Below are positions 25,258 through 32,483 of a stretch of DNA of 64,000 nucleotides, one piece after another (position 1 is the first letter of the stretch; each line of letters starts with the position of its first letter). The stretch spans positions 107,198 through 171,197 of the forward strand of contig JACJYC010000016.1 of the NCBI GenBank assembly GCA_020636325.1, in the 5' to 3' direction. The translations under genes were made by a program, and so were the position numbers. The DNA comes from Lewinellaceae bacterium (GTDB taxonomy: Bacteria > Bacteroidota > Bacteroidia > Chitinophagales > Saprospiraceae). The notes beneath the pieces were generated by a model. The model saw only the letters and a list, made by a program, of their open reading frames with translations, did not search any database and had not been told where the DNA came from.

Positions 25258-26307
25258 TCAGAATAACCTCAATTGCGGGTTTTTGGCCTGCTCGTGGAGC
25301 TCCAGGTTGTAGGCAGGCCATTCCTTTCCCGCAAAGTACTGCTTTTTGGCCAGTTTGGCCTGGTTATGGATAACGTTTGCGATTTCGCCCTCTCCGCGCA
25401 TGCGCTTGCCGAACCGGCTTTCGTTGAGGTTGCCGCCGTGGCAATCGCGGATCCTGTTGAGCACGCGGTCGGCCCGGTCCGGCATATTCTTGCGGATCCA
25501 GTCCTCAAAGATGGCGGCTACATCGCCGTTCAACCGGACTACCGAGTGCCCGAAGGACAAAGCGCCGTGGTCGGCCGCTGCTTTGGCCATGGGCAGGATC
25601 TCATGGTCGGTCAATCCGGGTATGATAGGGGAGAGCATGACGTTGACAGGCACTCCTGCAGCCGACAGGGATTCAACGGCTTTGAGCCGCTGTGCGACGC
25701 TTGAAGTGCGCGGTTCCAGCATGCGCCGCAGGTCTTCGTTCAACGTGGTCAGGCTGATGCTGACGTGAACGAGGCGCTGTTCGGCCATGGGCGCCAGGAT
25801 GTCCAGGTCGCGGAGTACCAGGCTGTTCTTGGTGATCAGCCCGGCTGGGTGTTTGTACCGCCAAAGGACCTCCAGGATGGCGCGGGTGATCCGGTATTGC
25901 CGTTCTGCCGGCTGGTAGATGTCGGTGTTTCCGGCGAGCAGGATGGGCGTGGCGTTCCACGTTTTTTTCCGGATTTCGGCTTCCAGGAGCTCGGCCGCAT
26001 TTTTCTTGATTAAAACTTTTTGTTCAAAATCAAGACCGGCGCTGTAGCCCCAGTACGGGTGCGTATTCCGGGCATAACAATAGACGCAGCCGTGCTCGCA
26101 TCCCTGGTAGGGGTTCATGCTGTAATCGCCTGGAATGTCCGGGCTGGTGACTTTGTTCAGGATGCTTTTCGGGTGAACCTCAATGTATTCGGTCCGCAAT
26201 TCCTTTTCCGGATCGGGGATCTCGTCATAGCGAAGGTTGTGGTAAGGGTTGGGCGGATTGATCTGCGCGCCGCGCCCCTTGCGGTATTGATCCGGTCGTT
26301 CTTCCAC
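25258..26307 (-). CDS. PA0069-family radical SAM protein
   Basis: A 349-residue radical S-adenosylmethionine enzyme related to SplB/PA0069. The 4Fe-4S binding motif Cys70-x3-Cys74-x2-Cys77 is seen in YQGCEHGCVYCYARN. The family's N-terminal RGAQINPPNPYHN and the later LITKNSLVLRDLDILAPM and VMLSPIIPGLTDHEI are present. The reaction is unknown; SplB-like relatives repair spore photoproduct, but this group is not shown to do so. It heads a two-gene unit with the isomerase-like gene. The ATG at 26305-26307 lies 15 bases from a good -7 element. Confidence 0.9.
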   Translation of the reverse strand: MEERPDQYRKGRGAQINPPNPYHNLRYDEIPDPEKELRTEYIEVHPKSILNKVTSPDIPGDYSMNPYQGCEHGCVYCYARNTHPYWGYSAGLDFEQKVLIKKNAAELLEAEIRKKTWNATPILLAGNTDIYQPAERQYRITRAILEVLWRYKHPAGLITKNSLVLRDLDILAPMAEQRLVHVSISLTTLNEDLRRMLEPRTSSVAQRLKAVESLSAAGVPVNVMLSPIIPGLTDHEILPMAKAAADHGALSFGHSVVRLNGDVAAIFEDWIRKNMPDRADRVLNRIRDCHGGNLNESRFGKRMRGEGEIANVIHNQAKLAKKQYFAGKEWPAYNLELHEQAKNPQLRLF

Positions 26308-26322
26308 CAGTTGAAATTTTCA

Positions 26323-26330
26323 CAAATTTA
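26323..26330 (-). promoter_or_regulatory. -7 promoter element for the radical SAM gene
   Basis: The minus strand reads TAAATTTG (TAnnTTTG consensus), 15 bases upstream of the start at 26307, within a very A/T-rich stretch. A -33 TTG is not clear. Confidence 0.5.
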
Positions 26331-26384
26331 AAATTTTTCTAAAAATAAAACAAAAAATTTTATTAATAGATTCAAACCCCCTTC

Positions 26385-26440
26385 ACTTCCTCACTTCCTC
26401 AGTTCCTCACTTCCTCAAATCCTCCATTCCTCCATTTCTT
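26385..26440. repeat. Octanucleotide tandem repeat (ACTTCCTC) upstream of a glycosyltransferase
   Basis: Seven consecutive 8-base units derived from ACTTCCTC, degenerating towards the 3' end (three perfect, then AGTTCCTC, AAATCCTC, CATTCCTC, CATTTCTT variants). The array ends two bases before the -7 element at 26443 and takes up the place where the -33 element should be. Confidence 0.8.
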
Positions 26441-26442
26441 CC

Positions 26443-26450
26443 TATCTTTG
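26443..26450 (+). promoter_or_regulatory. -7 promoter element for the glycosyltransferase gene
   Basis: TATCTTTG matches TAnnTTTG and lies 21 bases before the ATG at 26472. No -33 TTG is present because the octamer repeat fills that region. Confidence 0.6.
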
Positions 26451-26471
26451 CCCCAAGCAACCCAACTTTCG

Positions 26472-27263
26472 ATGTACAAAGGAAAAAAAGTAATTGTCGT
26501 ACTGCCCGCGTACAATGCCGCGCTCACCCTGGAGAAGACTTACCAGGAGATCCCCTTCGACCTGGTGGATGAGGTCATTTTATGCGATGATGCCAGCAAG
26601 GACAACACTTCGGACCTGGCCAGGTCCATCGGCATCCGGCATGTTATTGTCCACCCTGTTAACAAGGGATACGGCGGCAACCAGAAATCGCTGTACAACA
26701 AAGCCCTCGAACTGGGCGGGGATATCATCATCATGCTGCACCCCGACTACCAGTATACCCCCAAACTGATTCCCGCCATGGTGAACATCATCGGCGAAGA
26801 CCTCTACCCCGTTGTCCTGGGCTCCAGGATACTGGGCAAGGGCGCCCTGAACGGCGGCATGCCGCTGTACAAGTATGTCTCCAACCGGTTCCTGACATTT
26901 GTGCAAAACCTGCTGGTCAATTACAAGTTGTCGGAATATCATACCGGCTACCGGGCATTCAGCCGCAAGGTGTTGGAAACCATTAATTTCAACAGCAATT
27001 CGGATGACTTTGTCTTTGACAACGAAATGCTGTCGCAGATCATCTTCAACAAGTTCCATATTGCCGAAGTGACCTGTCCGACCAAGTATTTCGAAGAGGC
27101 TTCCTCCATCAATTTCACCCGCAGCATGCGGTACGGGCTCGGCGTTCTGCGCGTTTCCCTCAACCACCTGCTGCAACGCTGGAAGCTGACCAATCTGGAT
27201 ATGTATAAACGCATGGAACCCTCCGCCAACAAGACCGGCGCCGCTGTGTCCCACTCCGAATAA
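26472..27263 (+). CDS. Family 2 glycosyltransferase
   Basis: A 263-residue GT2-type transferase (GT-A fold). VVLPAYNAALTLEKTYQEIP opens the nucleotide-binding domain, followed by EVILCDDASKDNTSDLA (acidic residues for the sugar nucleotide) and NKGYGGNQKSLYNKALELGGDIIIMLHPDYQYTPKLIP, as in dolichol-phosphate-mannose-synthase-like enzymes. FSRKVLETINF and DNEMLSQIIF follow. No C-terminal membrane segment is seen, so it may act at the cytoplasmic face. I use ATG 26472; a TTG at 26448 overlaps the -7 element and is unlikely. It is 9 bases upstream of the TIGR02757 gene. Confidence 0.9.
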   Translation: MYKGKKVIVVLPAYNAALTLEKTYQEIPFDLVDEVILCDDASKDNTSDLARSIGIRHVIVHPVNKGYGGNQKSLYNKALELGGDIIIMLHPDYQYTPKLIPAMVNIIGEDLYPVVLGSRILGKGALNGGMPLYKYVSNRFLTFVQNLLVNYKLSEYHTGYRAFSRKVLETINFNSNSDDFVFDNEMLSQIIFNKFHIAEVTCPTKYFEEASSINFTRSMRYGLGVLRVSLNHLLQRWKLTNLDMYKRMEPSANKTGAAVSHSE

Positions 27264-27272
27264 GCCCGGCAC

Positions 27273-28085
27273 ATGGCAGATGCTTTAAAAACGCTGCTGG
27301 ATGAGTGCGTCGACAGGTTTAACCGGCCCTCTTTCATTCCGGATGACCCGATCAGCATCCCCCGCCGGTTCAGCCGGCTCCAGGATATCGAGATCATAGG
27401 GTTCTGGACGGCCATGCTGGCCTGGGGCCAACGCCCCGTCATTCTGAAAAGTGCGGAAGAGCTGTTGCGGCTGATGGAAGGGCAGCCCTACGAATTTGTC
27501 CTGCACCACCGTGAAGAGGACCGGGCCCGTTTTCAGCATTTCAAACACCGGACCTTTCAATATACCGATACGCTTTATTTCCTGGAATTCCTGCAACGGT
27601 TTTACAGGGAAAATGAATCCCTCGAATCGGCATTTACCCGGCATTTACCCGGCGATGCAGCGCATACGGGGCCGGCCCTGAGCGGATTTCACCGTTTTTT
27701 CTTTTCCTTGCCCGATGCGCCGGCCAGGACGGTCAAGCACGTCGCCACTCCGGACCGGGGGTCTACCTGCAAACGACTGAACATGTTCCTGCGTTGGATG
27801 GTCAGATCTGACGACCGCGGTGTGGATATCGGCCGTTGGGCAGCCATTAGCCCTGCGCAACTGCTCATGCCCCTCGACGTGCATGTCGACAGGGTTGCCC
27901 GCCGCCTTGGGCTGATTACCCGAAAGCAGTCGGATTGGCTTGCCGTAGTGGAATTGACTGAAAACCTGAAGCGCTTTGATCCGGAGGACCCGGTAAAATA
28001 TGATTTTGCGCTGTTTGGATTGGGTGTCCTGGAAAAAAGTAAGTCAGTGATCAGTGGTCAGTATCGCCTGACCACTGATCACTGA
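27273..28085 (+). CDS. TIGR02757 (DUF2400) family protein
   Basis: A 270-residue protein of the TIGR02757 family, widespread in Bacteroidota and of unknown function. Family marks: DDPISIPRRFSRLQDIEIIGFWTAMLAWGQR near residues 25-55, KRLNMFLRWMVRSDDRGVDIG near 170, and PLDVHVDRVARRLGLITRK near 200, which together resemble helix-hairpin DNA-glycosylase-like folds. The normal family ending (YDFALFGLGVLEK) is reached at about residue 254. The last 16 residues and the stop come from a heptamer-based inverted repeat, so they are probably an added tail. It is co-transcribed with the glycosyltransferase. Confidence 0.88.
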   Translation: MADALKTLLDECVDRFNRPSFIPDDPISIPRRFSRLQDIEIIGFWTAMLAWGQRPVILKSAEELLRLMEGQPYEFVLHHREEDRARFQHFKHRTFQYTDTLYFLEFLQRFYRENESLESAFTRHLPGDAAHTGPALSGFHRFFFSLPDAPARTVKHVATPDRGSTCKRLNMFLRWMVRSDDRGVDIGRWAAISPAQLLMPLDVHVDRVARRLGLITRKQSDWLAVVELTENLKRFDPEDPVKYDFALFGLGVLEKSKSVISGQYRLTTDH

Positions 28086-28113
28086 CAACTGACCACTGAT
28101 CACTGACAACTGA
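28043..28113. terminator. Heptamer-derived perfect hairpin, probable bidirectional terminator
   Basis: A perfect 19-bp inverted repeat (28043-28061 with 28068-28086, loop TATCGC) made of ACTGATC/ACTGACC-type heptamers, followed by more heptamers to 28113. It covers the 3' end and stop codon of the TIGR02757 gene and reaches the stop of the convergent DUF4783 gene. There is no T-run, so termination is inferred from the stem and from its place between convergent genes. Confidence 0.6.
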
Positions 28114-28114
28114 C

Positions 28115-28489
28115 TTACTCCTTATCAAACCGGATTTCCTGAATCTTGGCTTCAGCACCCGAAGTTTGCAGGTAAAGGTAAACGCGGAAGGTGCCGTTGT
28201 CGGTGGTCAGGTTGCCGATGGCGTATTGGGCATTGGATTTATTACCCTGGTGAACCTGGCTGAACCCCGTAGGCTTGTATTTGGCAAAAAAGTCCTTTAC
28301 AACTTTTATGGCATTCACTTTGGTGTAGACCTCCTCCTTGTCCAGTACAGATACCTCAACGGATTCGTCGAAATACTGACCCAGGGTTTCGGCATTTCCA
28401 TCGCTGATCGCTTTGCTGATTCCGGCCAGACTTTGGTTCAAAGCCGGGGTAAGCGGCGCGAGCATCAGAACAAAAATTAACTGTTTCAT
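28115..28489 (-). CDS. DUF4783 domain-containing exported protein
   Basis: A 124-residue protein with signal peptide (MKQLIFVLMLAPLTPALNQS) and an NTF2/SnoaL-like fold typical of DUF4783: ISKAISDGNAETLGQYFDESVEVSVL, then VVKDFFAKYKPTGFSQVHQG and a strand-rich end. Probably periplasmic; function unknown. It is a single gene, convergent with TIGR02757. Confidence 0.85.
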   Translation of the reverse strand: MKQLIFVLMLAPLTPALNQSLAGISKAISDGNAETLGQYFDESVEVSVLDKEEVYTKVNAIKVVKDFFAKYKPTGFSQVHQGNKSNAQYAIGNLTTDNGTFRVYLYLQTSGAEAKIQEIRFDKE

Positions 28490-28827
28490 GGCATACTGTT
28501 TTTGGAACTATTGTTCTTGAATTTGGACGGTTGTACGGCAAAAAGTAACACTTTTCGGAATTCACACGGTTATTTTGCCCAATTCATTATCCTAATGCAG
28601 AAAGCGCCAATAAGTAACGTTTCAAGGGCGAAAAAATTGTCGGGGTGATTTTTATCACCTAAAATATTGAAGGCCGTTTTATCACAATGTGAAGGCGAAT
28701 ACTTACTTTTGCCTCGCCATCTATCCAACACCTTTTACAAGTCTCCCTTACCATTATTATTAATCGGTTCAGGTTTATTGCACCCCCTGAATCGCTAATT
28801 TCCCATGATCTCAAAAGTATTCGGCCT
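28490..28827. other. 338-base intergenic region between divergent DUF4783 and peroxidase genes
   Basis: No gene seen. It holds a perfect GGTGAT-TTTT-ATCACC hairpin at 28644-28659 and a -7 element TACTTTTG at 28704-28711, about 116 bases before the peroxidase ATG. A weaker TACTTTTTG-like sequence on the minus strand near 28549-28557 could serve DUF4783. The hairpin lies upstream of the peroxidase -7 element and could be an operator, but that is a guess. Confidence 0.5.
28704..28711 (+). promoter_or_regulatory. -7 promoter element for the peroxidase gene
   Basis: TACTTTTG matches TAnnTTTG, about 116 bases upstream of the start at 28828. No TTG -33 element is seen at the expected distance. Confidence 0.45.
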
Positions 28828-31752
28828 ATGTACAGAAGATCTTTACTCTCATTCCTGACTTTTTGCGCCGCTTTTACACTTTCCGCCCAAACGACAGACG
28901 TCCAGCATTTCCGGACCATCGACGGTAAGTTCAACAACCTCCAGCATCCCGATTGGGGCGCTGCCGGATCCGATCTGCTGATCGCTTCCGGGCTATACTA
29001 CGGCGATCAGATCTCCAGCCCCGCGGGCGCTTCCCGACCCAATCCCCGACAGATCAGCAATTCCCTGTTCGCTCAGGAAGGGTTGATCAATGACCCGCTC
29101 AACCTGAGCGATTTCTGCTGGGTATGGGGGCAGTTCATCGACCATGATTTCGGCCTGACCCCTGACGGCGTTGAGCCGGCCATGATCCAGGTCCCGGCCG
29201 GCGACCACTATTTCGACCCTGCAGGTACAGGGCAGGTCGTTATTCCGATGACGCGCAATGCCTTCGACCCCGGCACGGGGACCGGCGTTGACAATCCGCG
29301 CCGGCATCCTAATGTCATTACTTCTTTCATCGACGGATCGGGGATATACGGATCCGATGAAGCCCGCGCCAACTGGTTGCGGTCCTTTTCCGGCGGCAAG
29401 CTCAAGGTCTCAGCCGGGAATATGCCGCCGTTCAATACGGTCAGCGGAGCGTTCAACGACGCCATCGACCCCGCCGCGCCTCCTATGGCAAATCCGACCG
29501 GCATCAGCAGCAAATTCTATGTGTCGGGCGATGAACGGGCCAATGAAAATCCCTTGCTGCTCTCTTTCCATACCTTGTTCCTGAGGGAGCATAACCGCCA
29601 ATGCGCCATGCTGGCGAAACTGCACCCGGACTGGACCGACGAGCAACTGTACCAGCACGCCAGAAAGATGGTGAGCGGCCTCATTCAATCCATCGTATAC
29701 GATGAATGGCTGCCTGTGATGGGCGTCGTCCTTCCGGAATACGCCGGATACAATCCCGATATCAATCCCGGTCTGGACAACCTGTTCACCGCCGCCGCTT
29801 TCCGGCTCGGGCATACCCTGCTGAACAGCACCCTCAGGCGGATGGACAATAACGGAGAAGTGATGGCGCTGGGGAACGTCCAGCTTCGCGACGCGTTCTT
29901 CAATCCTTATGTCATGATCGAAACGGGCGGCATCGAACCCTTTTTCAAGGGAATGGCCACCCAGACCCAGCAACGACTGGACCCGCGGGTGATCGACGAC
30001 GTCCGCAACTTCCTGTTTGGCCCTCCGGGGGCGGGCGGGCTCGACCTGGCGGCCATCAACATCAATCGGGGGCGCGATCGGGGATTGCCGGATTTCAATA
30101 CCGTTCGGGCCTTTTACGGCCTGGCGCCTTATTCCTACTTCCAGCAATTTACGCCGGATGCCGCGATCTTCACCAGATTGCTTTCCCTGTATGTGGACAT
30201 CAATAACGTAGATCCGTGGGTCGGTTTCCTCGCCGAAAAGCCCAAACCGGGTTCGCTGTTCGGTGAAACGCTGCTCGCCGCCATGACCAGGCAGTTTCAG
30301 GCCCTTCGCGACGGCGACCGATTCTTTTTCCTGAACGACCCGGTATTGACCGCGGAGGAAAAGGACTGGATTACCCGCACGACGCTTCGCGATATCATCA
30401 TGTACAACACCGGGATCTCGCTGATGCAGGACAATGTGTTTGACGCCATGCCGCACAGCGAGATCTGCGATCATATGACGGGGTCGCTCATCGGCCATAT
30501 CCGGACCGAGGACGGCCTGCCGGTTCCCGGCGTTTCGGCCGGCGTTACGTTTACCGACGATGTCAGCATCAGCTACCAGACGGTGGCCGACGGCCTGTAT
30601 TCCTTTGAGGACCTCCCGTCCTGCAAAGTGGAAAACCTGGGATTCTCCAAGGGCGGATCCGTGATTCAGGGGGTGACCACTTTCGACATCATTCTGCTGC
30701 AGAAACACATCCTGGGGGTCGAACACCTGGATTCGCCGTACAAGATCATTGCTGCCGACATCGACAACAGCAAATCGATCACAACCCTGGATATCATCCG
30801 GTTGCGAAAGGTCATTCTCGGGATCGATATCGCCTTCCCCAACAACCAATCCTGGCGATTTGTAGCGGCAACCTACGAATTTGAGCATCCGGATAATCCC
30901 CTCAGTGAAGATTTTCCCGAGATCCTCAATTTCGGCGGATCGCTTGCGGGGTTGAACAACCTGGACTTTGTTGCGATCAAAGTGGGTGACCTGAACAACA
31001 GCTACACACCGGTCAATGCCGGACCCGGCGATCCCTCGGCAGCAGAGCGGACGGACAGCCGGTCGCTGGCCTTTTCTGTCGAAGACCTGAATCTGGAACA
31101 GGGGCAATCTTACGAGATCCCGCTTACCGTCGGCGGCGGAGCCGATGCGGTAGGCTGCCAGTTTACGCTGCGCATAGATCCGTCAAAGTTGAAGATTACA
31201 GCTGTAAGACCCGGTGTTTCGGCCGGTTTGAGTGCCGACAACTTTGCACTCTTTGCCGAAAGCGGGTTGGTTGCCGCCAGCTGGAACAGCCCTGGTGGGC
31301 GGGAATCCCTGCAACCGGGGGCAGCCCTGGCCTATGTAACGGTAGAAGCCCTGGAAGAACGGGTAGATCTTCATGACGCCGTTGCCATCGTTGACGACAT
31401 TACCGCATCCGAAGCTTATGACAGCGGTTTGAATGCCAGGCCGGTTACGCTTCAGTTTGAGGCGGCGTCAGCTGCGGCCCAACCTTTTGCGCTGTATCAA
31501 AACCGGCCTAACCCATTTGCGGAGCAGACGGTTATCCCTTTCGATCTTGATCAGACCGGACAGGTTGAACTGAGCGTGTTTGATGCCGCCGGCCGACTGG
31601 TCGTTTACAGAAAAGCCGCACTGGAAAAAGGCCGGAATGAGCTCCTGATTGCCCGGGACGAACTTGGCGAAACAGGCGTTTTCTATTACCAGTTGAAGAC
31701 GGACGCCCATTTGGTCAGCAGGAAAATGATCATGGTCGATCCAGCCCGATAA
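28828..31752 (+). CDS. Secreted animal-type haem peroxidase with dockerin-like module and T9SS type A sorting domain
   Basis: A 974-residue multidomain protein. A signal peptide (LLSFLTFCAAFTLSAQ) precedes a peroxidase-cyclooxygenase-superfamily domain (about 30-545). The distal WGQFIDHDFGL has Asp105 and His106, FLREHNRQ has Arg253 and Glu254 (residues that bind haem in myeloperoxidase), and the proximal His329 sits in FRLGHTLLN. A CnaB-like module (about 550-615) follows, then a dockerin-like pair (about 605-660) whose second loop D-I-D-N-S-K-S-I-T-T-L-D fits the 12-residue calcium pattern while the first loop is degenerate. A cohesin-like module (about 738-885) and a type A domain from 887 (YQNRPNPF) complete it. 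Predicted to oxidise substrates with hydrogen peroxide outside the cell. Confidence 0.92.
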   Translation: MYRRSLLSFLTFCAAFTLSAQTTDVQHFRTIDGKFNNLQHPDWGAAGSDLLIASGLYYGDQISSPAGASRPNPRQISNSLFAQEGLINDPLNLSDFCWVWGQFIDHDFGLTPDGVEPAMIQVPAGDHYFDPAGTGQVVIPMTRNAFDPGTGTGVDNPRRHPNVITSFIDGSGIYGSDEARANWLRSFSGGKLKVSAGNMPPFNTVSGAFNDAIDPAAPPMANPTGISSKFYVSGDERANENPLLLSFHTLFLREHNRQCAMLAKLHPDWTDEQLYQHARKMVSGLIQSIVYDEWLPVMGVVLPEYAGYNPDINPGLDNLFTAAAFRLGHTLLNSTLRRMDNNGEVMALGNVQLRDAFFNPYVMIETGGIEPFFKGMATQTQQRLDPRVIDDVRNFLFGPPGAGGLDLAAININRGRDRGLPDFNTVRAFYGLAPYSYFQQFTPDAAIFTRLLSLYVDINNVDPWVGFLAEKPKPGSLFGETLLAAMTRQFQALRDGDRFFFLNDPVLTAEEKDWITRTTLRDIIMYNTGISLMQDNVFDAMPHSEICDHMTGSLIGHIRTEDGLPVPGVSAGVTFTDDVSISYQTVADGLYSFEDLPSCKVENLGFSKGGSVIQGVTTFDIILLQKHILGVEHLDSPYKIIAADIDNSKSITTLDIIRLRKVILGIDIAFPNNQSWRFVAATYEFEHPDNPLSEDFPEILNFGGSLAGLNNLDFVAIKVGDLNNSYTPVNAGPGDPSAAERTDSRSLAFSVEDLNLEQGQSYEIPLTVGGGADAVGCQFTLRIDPSKLKITAVRPGVSAGLSADNFALFAESGLVAASWNSPGGRESLQPGAALAYVTVEALEERVDLHDAVAIVDDITASEAYDSGLNARPVTLQFEAASAAAQPFALYQNRPNPFAEQTVIPFDLDQTGQVELSVFDAAGRLVVYRKAALEKGRNELLIARDELGETGVFYYQLKTDAHLVSRKMIMVDPAR

Positions 31753-31779
31753 ACAGCACTTGTTTTATGCTCGATCCTT

Positions 31780-31821
31780 CCCGCGCTTACGGTGACCGGC
31801 CGTAAGCGCGGGTTGTTTTTT
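31780..31821 (+). terminator. Intrinsic terminator after the peroxidase gene
   Basis: A perfect 13-bp stem, CCCGCGCTTACGG (31780-31792) with CCGTAAGCGCGGG (31800-31812), a 7-base loop, then TTG and a T-run to 31821. It separates the peroxidase transcript from the giant-protein promoter. Confidence 0.9.
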
Positions 31822-32033
31822 GGGGGAGGAGAATGAGCTGTTGCATCAACATTATCCGCCTTTTCGGATCGACTGTAAATTTTTGATTTAAAATAACTTG
31901 TCGGAAAATCACACTTTTATTCGCCGGAAAATATGGGCGAAATTCGTCAACAAATCCAGGCGAAATTCGCTAACAATTCCAAGGGAAATTCAGAAAGAAA
32001 TCTGGGGAAAATTGAAAAAAAATCCGGAAAAAT

Positions 32034-32065
32034 TTGCCTTTGTTCTTCAAAATGGATTACATTTG
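32034..32065 (+). promoter_or_regulatory. Promoter of giant HYR protein copy 1
   Basis: A TTG at 32034-32036 and TACATTTG at 32058-32065 are separated by 21 bases, matching the Bacteroidota -33/-7 arrangement. The same TTG-N21-TACATTTG layout is found before copies 2 and 3 although the surrounding sequence differs, which supports its use. Confidence 0.65.
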
Positions 32066-32483
32066 CCCGGGCAAATATGCGCAATCAATGATTTCAATGC
32101 CTGTCAAAAAACTCTTCATGTTCTCTAAGGTATCCTTCTTTTGCCTTGAAAGCGCCAAATCAGAAATACGTATAATGTATCCTTACCGCCGTCGTGCGGT
32201 ATGTTCTCTATAATCGACGACCTGGTATAGACCTCGCGCAACGGCGTGAATCCGTGTCTTGAAATACTTGAATTTGCATCCCATCAGTTTGCTTTGGGCG
32301 GATAAGACCTGGTCTTTCCATCCAATCAATTTTGACGACAAAACGCGGTTTGACGACAACCGCCATGACAACGACCTAACTGAAAACGGTTTTGTGCCGT
32401 TTGATCCGCTTGCCTTGACCTGAGGTCTCCGGCAGGCATTATTATTTTGGAATTTTTTTATCATCTTAACAAATTGTAATCTT
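32066..32483 (+). other. Long 5' leader of giant HYR protein copy 1
   Basis: About 415 bases between the predicted promoter and the ATG, with no convincing coding frame. It shares with the copy 2/3 leader a CGACCT...GCGCAACGGCG block (near 32213-32251) placed after a hairpin (GTCGT...ACGAC), and the final TTAACAAATTGTAATCTT before ATG. The rest differs. It also contains repeated TTTGACGACAA near 32330-32365. This may be a regulatory RNA leader. Confidence 0.4.

Noticed and set aside
31898..32128. 76-codon frame before giant gene copy 1
   Set aside because: TTG start, spans the predicted promoter, and the composition is lysine-rich low complexity.
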